Source: Dyadobacter fermentans DSM 18053 (lineage in GTDB: Bacteria; Bacteroidota; Bacteroidia; Cytophagales; Spirosomataceae). Taken from it: 64,000 nt of DNA. The stretch is from NCBI RefSeq assembly GCF_000023125.1, contig NC_013037.1, positions 2,914,001 through 2,978,000 of the forward strand, written 5' to 3'. The notes beneath the pieces are model-generated. The model searched no databases and was not told the origin of the DNA. It worked only from the letters and a program-made list of their open reading frames with translations. Position numbers and translations under genes: made by a program. Below, piece after piece: positions 25,850 through 32,593 of this stretch. The first letter of the stretch is position 1, and every line of letters begins with the position of its first letter.

Positions 25850-26365
25850 ATGAAAAGTATCGGAGTATTATCAGACACACACGGCTATCTTGACGAGCGT
25901 ATTTTCGATCATTTTGCCAATTGTGACGAGATATGGCACGCGGGTGATATCGGTTCGGTGGAGATCATCGGGCAGTTGCAGGCTTTCAAACCTACCCGCA
26001 TTGTTTACGGCAATATTGATACGCCCCAGGTGCGTGCGCTCACGCACGAGAACCTGCATTTCGAAGTAGAGGGTTTCAGGGTCTGGATCACGCACATAGG
26101 CGGCGCACCGCCGCGCTACAACCCGCAGGTCATGCCCGTTTTAAAGTCGAACACACCCGACATTTTCGTATGCGGGCATTCCCACATCCTCCGCGTAATC
26201 CGCGACAAGGCATTAAATAACATGCTGTACATAAACCCCGGCGCCGCCGGCCGCGAAGGCTTCCACAAATTCCGGACACTACTCCGTTTCAACCTCCACG
26301 AAGGACTCATCAGCCAGATGGAGGCGATTGAGCTGGGGAAGCGAGGGGTGGTGTACAATGATTGA
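25850..26365 (+). CDS. YfcE/MJ0936-type metallophosphodiesterase
   Basis: This 171-residue cytoplasmic protein has all calcineurin-like metal motifs: D9-T-H11-G, HAGD33, YGN-ID near 54, THIGG near 82 and GHSH near 111-114, then NPGAAG. These match small metal-dependent phosphodiesterases (YfcE/MJ0936 group) that act on phosphodiester bonds in vitro; the physiological substrate is not known. The last codons (V-Y-N-D-stop) run into a repeat array, so the extreme C-terminus comes from the edge of that repeat. It is convergent with the M28 peptidase gene. Confidence 0.88.
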   Translation: MKSIGVLSDTHGYLDERIFDHFANCDEIWHAGDIGSVEIIGQLQAFKPTRIVYGNIDTPQVRALTHENLHFEVEGFRVWITHIGGAPPRYNPQVMPVLKSNTPDIFVCGHSHILRVIRDKALNNMLYINPGAAGREGFHKFRTLLRFNLHEGLISQMEAIELGKRGVVYND

Positions 26366-26454
26366 ATGATTGAATGACTGAATGACTGAATAAATCTAAT
26401 ATTCAATCATTCAATCATTCAGTCATTCAATCATTCAGTCATTCAATCATTCAA
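26359..26454. repeat. 8-bp repeat array arranged as an inverted repeat
   Basis: Bases 26359-26391 are units of GATTGAAT/GACTGAAT, and 26400-26454 are units of ATTCAATC/ATTCAGTC, the reverse complement. Together they can fold into a long hairpin with a short loop. The array lies between convergent genes and includes the stop codon of the phosphodiesterase gene, so it may act as a terminator. The same unit occurs at 7399-7475. Confidence 0.8.
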
Positions 26455-26464
26455 AATTAATCTC

Positions 26465-27688
26465 TCAAAACGTCACCTTCACCCTCCTCGTCTCGCTGCC
26501 GCGCTGGAATTCTGCTTCTACGGTTTGGCCTTTTTCGTGCTTGCCGAGGATTTCCATGTAGTCGTAAATGGTGCCGATGGGCTCACCGCCGAGTTTGGTG
26601 ATGATGTCGCCGGCTATGATGCCTGCCTTCTCTGCCGGCCGGGCTTTCGAAACGCCGTCGATTTTCAGGCCTTTTCCGGTGTAACTGTAATCGGGCATTA
26701 CACCCAGCGTAACTTTGAAATTGCTGGTAGTACTGCCGGAATGCGGATTGCCCGCGGTGAGGAATTCAGGCTCGGTGGTTTCCTTGTCCAATCCTTCGAG
26801 GAGTTCGGATATCAGAGTAAGTATTCTTACTTCGCCTTCATAGTTGATCTTATCGGGATCGTCCGAAATTTTATGGTAATCGCCGTGGCCGCCGGTGAAG
26901 AATTGTACCACGGGAATATTTTTCAGGTAAAACGAAGTGTGGTCCGAAGCACCTACGCCGGAGGAATCGACCGTATAGTTCAGTTTTTGCTTTTTAGCGA
27001 GGTCGGGAATCAGTTTGCCCCAAACCTTACTCGTGCCCCAGCCCGACACGATAATGCCTTTCTGCTCATCCAGCCTGCCGATCATATCCATATTGATCAT
27101 CGCCGAAAAGCTGTTCAGCGGCAAGGTTGGTTTTTCCACATAATGCTTTGAACCGATAAGCCCCAATTCTTCGCCGGAAAAGGTGATAAACAGGAAGTTA
27201 TGCTTCTCTTTCACCTGATTACCCGCAAAGTAACGGGCCAGCTCGATTACCCCGGTCGTGCCCGAGGCATTGTCGTCGGCTCCATTATGGATTTTGTTCT
27301 TGCTGTCGGGAGAAAGCGAACTTCCCTGAAACCCCTTGCCCAGGTGATCGTAATGGGCGCCGATCACGATCGTTTTAGGAGCACCGTTATCAAGAAACCC
27401 GACCACATTCCTGCCCGTGAGGTCATGGGCTTCGCCATCCACCGCGAACGACACTTCGAACGGCTGGAAATACCCTTTCGTGCCCGCCGGTTTCAAACCG
27501 ATTTCCTTGAATGCTGCCGCTATGTAGTTGGCTGCCCGCACTTCGCCGAGGGTGGCCGTTCCGCGACCTTCGAGATCGTCGGATGCGAGGTATTCGATGT
27601 GCTTGCGGATCGGTGCGGTTTGAAAACGCTGCGCAAGCGCGTCCGAGGCGCCCGCGAGCGCCAGTATGGCAGAAAACAGGTATTTCAT
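26465..27688 (-). CDS. Secreted M28-family aminopeptidase with PDZ domain
   Basis: From ATG at 27688 the product is 407 residues: signal peptide (1-19, ending ALAQ), a zinc aminopeptidase domain with ligands H112 (GAHYDH), D138 (NGADDNASG), E173/E174 (SGEELG), D201 (NMDMIG) and H272 (GDYHK), and a C-terminal PDZ domain (about 310-405; KAGIIAGDIITKLGG). It should cleave N-terminal residues from peptides in the periplasm or outside the cell. A longer frame to 27997 adds a low-complexity N-terminus that overlaps the neighbouring MerR-type gene and is rejected. The gene follows the MerR-type gene on the same strand. Confidence 0.88.
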   Translation of the reverse strand: MKYLFSAILALAGASDALAQRFQTAPIRKHIEYLASDDLEGRGTATLGEVRAANYIAAAFKEIGLKPAGTKGYFQPFEVSFAVDGEAHDLTGRNVVGFLDNGAPKTIVIGAHYDHLGKGFQGSSLSPDSKNKIHNGADDNASGTTGVIELARYFAGNQVKEKHNFLFITFSGEELGLIGSKHYVEKPTLPLNSFSAMINMDMIGRLDEQKGIIVSGWGTSKVWGKLIPDLAKKQKLNYTVDSSGVGASDHTSFYLKNIPVVQFFTGGHGDYHKISDDPDKINYEGEVRILTLISELLEGLDKETTEPEFLTAGNPHSGSTTSNFKVTLGVMPDYSYTGKGLKIDGVSKARPAEKAGIIAGDIITKLGGEPIGTIYDYMEILGKHEKGQTVEAEFQRGSETRRVKVTF

Positions 27689-27741
27689 TGGTTGATGTGT
27701 TGATATGAGAATGCGTATGCTGCGTCGGGACACCGGGCTGG

Positions 27742-28053
27742 TCAGAGCACGTCGTGAATGTCCGTCAAAAACTTCCGCACCCGCAGCAGGCGCTGAACGA
27801 GCAGCTGAGCCTCTTCCTTCCGGCGCAGCTGCTCGCGTGTACCCTTGATGGTGCGCCCCTGCTTGTCGCGCTGGTGCATGATCTTGCGAATGATCTCGAT
27901 GTCGCGCTCGGTGTAGCGCCTCCGGTTGCGGGAATCGCGCTTGGGATTGAGCTGCGGGAATTTTTTCTCCCAAAAGCGGAGCGCCGAAGGCTCGCAACCT
28001 ACCATTTCGGCAACCTCGTTGGTGTCGTAGTATAATTTGGTATTCGGTTCCAT
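27742..28053 (-). CDS. Short MerR-family transcriptional regulator
   Basis: From ATG at 28053 the product is 103 residues and contains a MerR DNA-binding domain (about 8-76): YYDTNEVAEMVGCEPSALRFW, then the wing PKRDSRNRRRYTERDIE and a dimerisation helix that is Arg/Lys/Glu-rich. It has no C-terminal ligand domain, as in many short Bacteroidetes MerR proteins, so the signal it responds to is not visible. It lies between the SRPBCC-protein gene (40-bp gap) and the peptidase gene, all on the minus strand, and may be cotranscribed with them. Confidence 0.85.
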   Translation of the reverse strand: MEPNTKLYYDTNEVAEMVGCEPSALRFWEKKFPQLNPKRDSRNRRRYTERDIEIIRKIMHQRDKQGRTIKGTREQLRRKEEAQLLVQRLLRVRKFLTDIHDVL

Positions 28054-28093
28054 ATCTTTGAAGCGGTTACTACAAAGATAATCGCCCCTGCTA

Positions 28094-28522
28094 TTAAAGT
28101 CTGTTTTCGGACAAATTTTTGATTTTTGCCAGGGCCGCCGTCGCAAATTCTTCCGAAGAGGCGTAATAATCCTTCCCATCGGGCAATGCCGAAAAATCTC
28201 CGATCTCTGTTTCCAGCATGGTCCCATTCTCCTGTTCAGCCAGCCGGTAGCGGTAGCTGATGTCATAATGCGAAGGCGGCTGCTCCCATTTGGACACGTA
28301 AAGCGACAGTTCGAGGAGTTTATTGGGCTCATAGCCGGTAACGGTCAGGCGTGTCATGCCCGTCCAGTCGATCACCCTGCCGAGTTCGAGGTAATAGTCT
28401 TCGAAATCATTCGGCAGGTCGTCCCATTGCCGGATGTATTTCGGGGCGATCAACACCTCCCACACCTTCGCCGGAGGTGCGTCTATCGAGATTTTTTTGC
28501 TAACGGTAAGCTGCTGTGCCAT
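28094..28522 (-). CDS. SRPBCC (START/AHSA1-like) domain protein
   Basis: From ATG at 28522 the product is 142 residues with the SRPBCC pattern: ISIDAPPAKVWEVLIAPKYIRQWDD at the start, then strands LLELSLYV and HYDISYRY and a C-terminal helix (FATAALAKIKNL). This fold forms a deep cavity for hydrophobic ligands, and AHSA1-like members are common in Bacteroidota; substrate or partner cannot be told. No signal peptide is present, so it is cytoplasmic. A longer frame to 28573 is not needed. It precedes the MerR gene by 40 bp. Confidence 0.8.
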   Translation of the reverse strand: MAQQLTVSKKISIDAPPAKVWEVLIAPKYIRQWDDLPNDFEDYYLELGRVIDWTGMTRLTVTGYEPNKLLELSLYVSKWEQPPSHYDISYRYRLAEQENGTMLETEIGDFSALPDGKDYYASSEEFATAALAKIKNLSENRL

Positions 28523-28815
28523 AAAGCGAAATTTGAAGTTGTAAGGCTTATCCGGCAAAAAACTGTGCCGCATCCGGTGTACAACTATTTACTTGTTGTA
28601 AATGCGAAACACTTTTTGTTATCTTTCGTTTACAATTCAATTCACTACCGCTCAACGTTATACTGTTATGAATAAAACCAACACACTGTCTGTCAGGACA
28701 ATGCACCCATATTCGTTATCAGAAACCCGCAATTTTCCGATCTGTGACACGGGCCATCGATTTTCTGTGTCAATGATTTAAGTAACGGATAATTAACTTA
28801 TCAATTCTGATCGGT

Positions 28816-29967
28816 ATGGGACAGGAGCATAGCCTGGGCCGCGCAACCCGTGAATCCAAGTTAAACAGTATTCAGGTTCTGAGGGGCATCGCCGCATTGT
28901 ACGTCACGGTTTACCATTTGAAGGATGTCATGAAAAAAGGCGATCCCTTCGAAAAGGAAATCGACTTTCTTGTCGGCTCCGGTCCTGCCGGCGTGAGTCT
29001 TTTTTTCGTGATCAGCGGCTTCATCATGGTGTACATCACCCGCAACACGGAGCTTACCGGCAAAAACATCTTAAAGTTTATTGCCAAACGACTCATCCGG
29101 ATCTGGCCCGCCTACGCCATTGTAACCCTGGCCTACTGTTTCCTGCAAAGCCGCCTCTCGCTCAGTCCGGAATGGCCTTCGGAGCTTGTCAAAAGCCTTC
29201 TCTTCATTCCGCTGGACACCACACCGCCGCCGTTCTACGGTTATGCATTGCTGAATGTGGGTTGGAGCCTTAATTATGAAATCTATTTCTACCTGCTGAT
29301 CGCCGTGTCGATGCTTTTCGGGCGGCTTCGCTGGTATGTTTTCTTTCTGGCAATAGCCGTCACGCTCGTGGGCATTCCTACCTATTATGGCGTTTTCACA
29401 TTAAAGGCCGACAAGATGCCCGGCCTCGGCGTACCCTATCTCAACATGCTCACCAATCCGATTATCTGGAACTTCGTGTGCGGCGTGTTCCTCGGCCTCG
29501 CTTACTACCACCGTGCACTTCATGAGCGGATTAGCGGTTTCTTATCAATCAGTCTCGTGGCGCCGGCTTTCGTTTGCCTGGCCATCTGGCAGTTCATTTC
29601 CGGCTTTTCGGGCGGTTTTGGGCCATTTGAATGGGGAATTGGCTCCGCGGCGATTTTCATCGTTTTTGTTTTCCATTACCAATACCGCATCGGGCAGTTC
29701 CCGGCGTGGCTGGTAAGGCTTGGCGATATGTCGTTTTCGGTGTACCTGCTGCACGTTCCGGTGGCGGTAGGGACTGCTTTTTTGTTCCGCAAAATGGGCT
29801 TCCCGATTTACAGCACCGGCAGCGCCATGTTTTTCCTCACGCTCACCCTCACGCTCATTGCCTCGCGCATTTCGTACGAATTGATCGAAGTGCGGCTTAC
29901 CGCTTACCTAAGCCGGCTACTTCCGGCCGGCAAACGATTGGTGCTGAAAGAACCCGTCAGCCGGTGA
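28816..29967 (+). CDS. Membrane-bound acyltransferase (acyltransferase 3 family)
   Basis: This 383-residue protein has about ten membrane segments and the acyltransferase-3 signatures: IQVLRGIAALYVTVYHL near residues 19-35 (catalytic His), GVSLFFVISGFIM near 60, and KRLIRIWPAYA near 90. The family moves acyl groups, often acetyl, onto sugars of O-antigen, exopolysaccharide or other envelope glycans at the inner membrane. Substrate is unknown and no polysaccharide genes adjoin it. It is convergent with the esterase gene; the two stop codons abut (29967 and 29968). Confidence 0.88.
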   Translation: MGQEHSLGRATRESKLNSIQVLRGIAALYVTVYHLKDVMKKGDPFEKEIDFLVGSGPAGVSLFFVISGFIMVYITRNTELTGKNILKFIAKRLIRIWPAYAIVTLAYCFLQSRLSLSPEWPSELVKSLLFIPLDTTPPPFYGYALLNVGWSLNYEIYFYLLIAVSMLFGRLRWYVFFLAIAVTLVGIPTYYGVFTLKADKMPGLGVPYLNMLTNPIIWNFVCGVFLGLAYYHRALHERISGFLSISLVAPAFVCLAIWQFISGFSGGFGPFEWGIGSAAIFIVFVFHYQYRIGQFPAWLVRLGDMSFSVYLLHVPVAVGTAFLFRKMGFPIYSTGSAMFFLTLTLTLIASRISYELIEVRLTAYLSRLLPAGKRLVLKEPVSR

Positions 29968-31086
29968 TCATTGGAGCGCTACGTCTTCCACGTTTTTATA
30001 GCCGTCGTTGGTGAGCTGCCGCAGGTTTTGCGACCATAGCCGTTTCATAAATTCGGCATAGCGATCCACCACGTAATCTTCGGGATAGCTCAGATGATGC
30101 CCTTCAAGGTTTTCATAGTTGAGTTCGAACGGGATTTTGAATTGTTTCAACCGGTCGGACGCCATTTTTGCACCTTCCATGGGCAGGTATGTAGGGCAGG
30201 AAAGGAATGTACCTTTATAATAGGGCAGCACGTTATCCCCTATTCGCTGGAAAAACAAGGTGGGCATGGCCTTGCTCTCGGTGATGTATTCGCTGCGGAA
30301 TATGCCGTAGCCCAGTTGCGTGAGCAGCGCGCGCACGCGGAAAGGGCTGTTCTCAGCCTGGGGATCCAGCGGGCCCAATGCCTGGGTAATGCCTGGCGAA
30401 AGCGCCTCGAAATCGGCCTCTCTCATATATACGAGCGCTGTGGCCGTAATGGCCCCGGCACTGCTGCCGGCCAACATCAGCTGCCGTGTATCGATCCCGA
30501 ACTCGTCTGCCCGGTCGACGAAATAATGAATGGCAGTATACAAATCCTGCACCGACCGGTAAACCGCCCGCACTGCTCCATTGCCGTTGCCGCCGCATGG
30601 GTTTTGTTCACTAGCACCGTCGAACCCGAGCCGGTAGCCAATGGAAGCCGCCGCAAAGCCGCGCTGCGCAAGCCCGCGGGCCTTGCCCATTTCGTTGTTC
30701 AGATCACCAAAAAGAAATGCGCCTTCATGTACCATCAGCACAAACGGGCGATGTTTCATGGTATCGTTGGCGGGAGCTATGAATTCGTATTTAAGCTCGG
30801 TATTCTGGCCGCGGTAGTCGGCCGCGGTGCCATAAATGCCACCGCTTTGGGTCAGCGCTTCGATCGCGAAGAGTTTTTCGGCAGTAAAACGGGAAGTGCG
30901 CGCGAGCAGCGAATCGGGATTCTTGGCTGGAATGGTGTCAATAATCACCGTGTCGGGGTTATTGGGGACAGTCGTGTCAGCGCCGCCGCCATCGACAGGG
31001 CCCGGTTCAGCTGCGGGATAGCGGCAACTGAGAGATAGGCCGACCAGAATTACCAAACTATATGCCCAGTAGAGTTGCTTCAACAT
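29968..31086 (-). CDS. Alpha/beta-hydrolase lipoprotein (carboxylesterase-like)
   Basis: This 372-residue protein has a lipoprotein signal with Cys21 (GLSLSC) and a Pro/Thr/Asp-rich linker (about 22-55), then an alpha/beta-hydrolase with oxyanion motif HEGAF (120-124), nucleophile S209 in GSSAG, a candidate acid D284 (RIGDN) and catalytic His near 330 (EGHHLS). It resembles carboxylesterases of the BD-FAE/lipase-3-like type and should hydrolyse esters at the outer membrane or periplasm. Its stop abuts that of the acyltransferase-3 gene on the other strand; the pair could add and remove acyl groups, but this is only a suggestion from position. Confidence 0.8.
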   Translation of the reverse strand: MLKQLYWAYSLVILVGLSLSCRYPAAEPGPVDGGGADTTVPNNPDTVIIDTIPAKNPDSLLARTSRFTAEKLFAIEALTQSGGIYGTAADYRGQNTELKYEFIAPANDTMKHRPFVLMVHEGAFLFGDLNNEMGKARGLAQRGFAAASIGYRLGFDGASEQNPCGGNGNGAVRAVYRSVQDLYTAIHYFVDRADEFGIDTRQLMLAGSSAGAITATALVYMREADFEALSPGITQALGPLDPQAENSPFRVRALLTQLGYGIFRSEYITESKAMPTLFFQRIGDNVLPYYKGTFLSCPTYLPMEGAKMASDRLKQFKIPFELNYENLEGHHLSYPEDYVVDRYAEFMKRLWSQNLRQLTNDGYKNVEDVALQ

Positions 31087-31129
31087 TTGTAAGGATCGAT
31101 AATGCGTAGTTCATTCATGCTTACACGGG

Positions 31130-31156
31130 AAAGCCGGACGTTTGCGGTCCGGCTTT
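31130..31156. terminator. Hairpin terminator
   Basis: Arms AAAGCCGGAC (31130-31139) and GTCCGGCTTT (31147-31156) are exact complements with a 7-base loop. It lies between the esterase start and the end of the 64-residue gene on the same strand, and likely ends the latter. Confidence 0.65.
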
Positions 31157-31235
31157 CTTGTGTTATACCCGGGGCTATTGCATGCGAAATTAATCTGTTT
31201 TCAATTCAGATTTCAACTGCTGTGCCCGGAACGGC

Positions 31236-31430
31236 TCATTTATTTACATTTTTCGTAACCGGCATATCCTGTACTGGCCAGCTGGCCGGATATGCCCCCG
31301 TTTTGTCGCGTGGTTCTGCATCGTTTCTCCCCACATCTTCGCCGATTGTCCGCCTCGTCATGCCGCACGAGATCACAAACAGAAAGACGACGATCCCCGT
31401 TATAATGCCGATGATTATACTTTTCTTCAT
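31236..31430 (-). CDS. Small single-pass membrane or lipoprotein-like protein
   Basis: This 64-residue product has a hydrophobic N-terminal segment (IIIGIITGIVVFLFVISC) followed by a short polar tail (TRRTIGEDVGRN). The Cys22 at the end of the hydrophobic segment could be a lipidation site, although the match is loose. A GGGAGGG stretch lies just upstream of the ATG. It has no named family. The gene is flanked by a hairpin downstream, which supports it being real, but it may be spurious. Confidence 0.45.
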   Translation of the reverse strand: MKKSIIIGIITGIVVFLFVISCGMTRRTIGEDVGRNDAEPRDKTGAYPASWPVQDMPVTKNVNK

Positions 31431-31568
31431 TTCCCTCCCGGTTTAGTTTATTGATATTCAAACCGGTGCCCTGCAAAAAAGATACCAAAGCCGGTTCGGG
31501 GAGCGGGCCGGGAAACGCTTCTGGTACGGTTTTTACTGATTATCAGCAGTCACCCACTATATGAAGTT

Positions 31569-31736
31569 ATGGACATTATCATTTTTCTGAAAGCAATCGG
31601 TAACCTGCTCTTCGCAGCGATCCTCCTGATGGCGGTCGCGTTTTCCACGGCATTTTCGATGCTTACCTATATGTTCCGCGGCTCGCGGCCTTCGCTGGCA
31701 GGCATCAGAAACATCGTCCGCAGAAAGTCGCGCTAA
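31569..31736 (+). CDS. Small hydrophobic protein (55 residues)
   Basis: An open frame from ATG at 31569 to TAA at 31736 encodes MDIIIFLKAIGNLLFAAILL and then a second hydrophobic part, ending in a basic tail (IRNIVRRKSR). The single long hydrophobic segment with a positively charged C-terminus fits a small inner-membrane protein. It ends 3 bp before the stop of the convergent response-regulator gene. It has no recognised family and the call rests on the open frame and composition only. Confidence 0.4.
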   Translation: MDIIIFLKAIGNLLFAAILLMAVAFSTAFSMLTYMFRGSRPSLAGIRNIVRRKSR

Positions 31737-31739
31737 TCT

Positions 31740-32204
31740 TTAAGAAAGCAGATTTTGGCGCAGCAGGAATTCCAGCTGGCCGTTCACATCGATGAGTTTC
31801 TCGATCAGCTCCTTGTTTTCTTCCCGCAGGTGGAAAATTTCGTACGCATTTTTGATGATAATGCGAAGCTGCTGCTCATCCCAGGGTTTATTGAGGTAAT
31901 AATAAATGTGCCCTTTGTTCACCGCGTCGATCACGGCGGTAATGTCCGTGTAGCCCGTGAGCAGGATACGGACGGGGTCTGCATAGTCCTTCAAAACTTC
32001 GATCAGGAAATCCACACCGGTCATTTCGGGCATCCGCTGATCGGTGATGATGACGTGCACGACATTGTGCTTCAAAAGTTCGAGGCCTTCGCGGCCCGAA
32101 GTCGCAATTAAAATATTGAAATCCCTTCTGAAAGCGGCCTTGAATGAGTTGAGGTTGTTGATTTCATCATCCACATACAGTACGCTTATTTTTCCTTTTT
32201 CCAT
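31740..32204 (-). CDS. Stand-alone response regulator receiver with C-terminal coiled coil
   Basis: This 154-residue protein has a receiver domain with acidic pair D12/D13 (LYVDDEI), phosphoacceptor D55 (ITDQRMPE), T83 (LLTGYTD) and K106 (LNKPWDE), followed by a short coiled coil (about 122-150) and no DNA-binding or output domain. Its receiver closely resembles that of the hybrid protein at 37749-38840: the same LYxDDExxNLxSFKAxFR pattern and the same D55/K106 positions. It is divergent from the Rv1355c-type operon across a 389-bp gap and probably belongs to the same signalling system. Confidence 0.85.
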   Translation of the reverse strand: MEKGKISVLYVDDEINNLNSFKAAFRRDFNILIATSGREGLELLKHNVVHVIITDQRMPEMTGVDFLIEVLKDYADPVRILLTGYTDITAVIDAVNKGHIYYYLNKPWDEQQLRIIIKNAYEIFHLREENKELIEKLIDVNGQLEFLLRQNLLS

Positions 32205-32593
32205 CCTGAAATACTTGGTGCTTGACGGGGCACGAACTCGTTACGCCCCGAACTAATTGATAATATTATAATATTAATTCTATATTCGCATTAACGGGCA
32301 CAGCAGTTTCGACAAATTTTTTATGCAACGCACCGGCACAAGGTTCTGCTAATAAGGGAATTTTTGGCACATACGTCCAAATATTTTACCCTCCAATGAA
32401 CCAGAGGTTAGTTTTACAAAAATAAATTCAGCAATTTGTGTAATTATTGAAGCAAGTAAAAATGCGTGAATATACGGCATTCGGGGTATGCAATTGCTGG
32501 TTCGGTGATTTTTATACGAAGATCGGCACAATTTTGTGATTTGTTAAATCAGGCCACGGCCCATTGAAGGACAGGCTTCAGAATTATTCTAAA
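32205..32593. promoter_or_regulatory. Divergent promoter region of the signalling locus
   Basis: This 389-bp AT-rich gap lies between the divergent receiver gene and the Rv1355c-type operon and should hold promoters in both directions. A minus-strand TATTTTTG (32417-32424) matches the Bacteroidetes -7 element, but no correctly spaced -33 element was seen. No small gene or clear operator was found. Confidence 0.35.

Noticed and set aside
26359..26454. Possible CRISPR array or origin iterons
   Set aside because: Units are 8 bp without spacers, in inverted arrangement, and there is no replication gene nearby.
27689..27997. Extended N-terminus of the M28 peptidase
   Set aside because: It overlaps the MerR-type gene in another frame and would bury a clear signal peptide; the ATG at 27688 is right.
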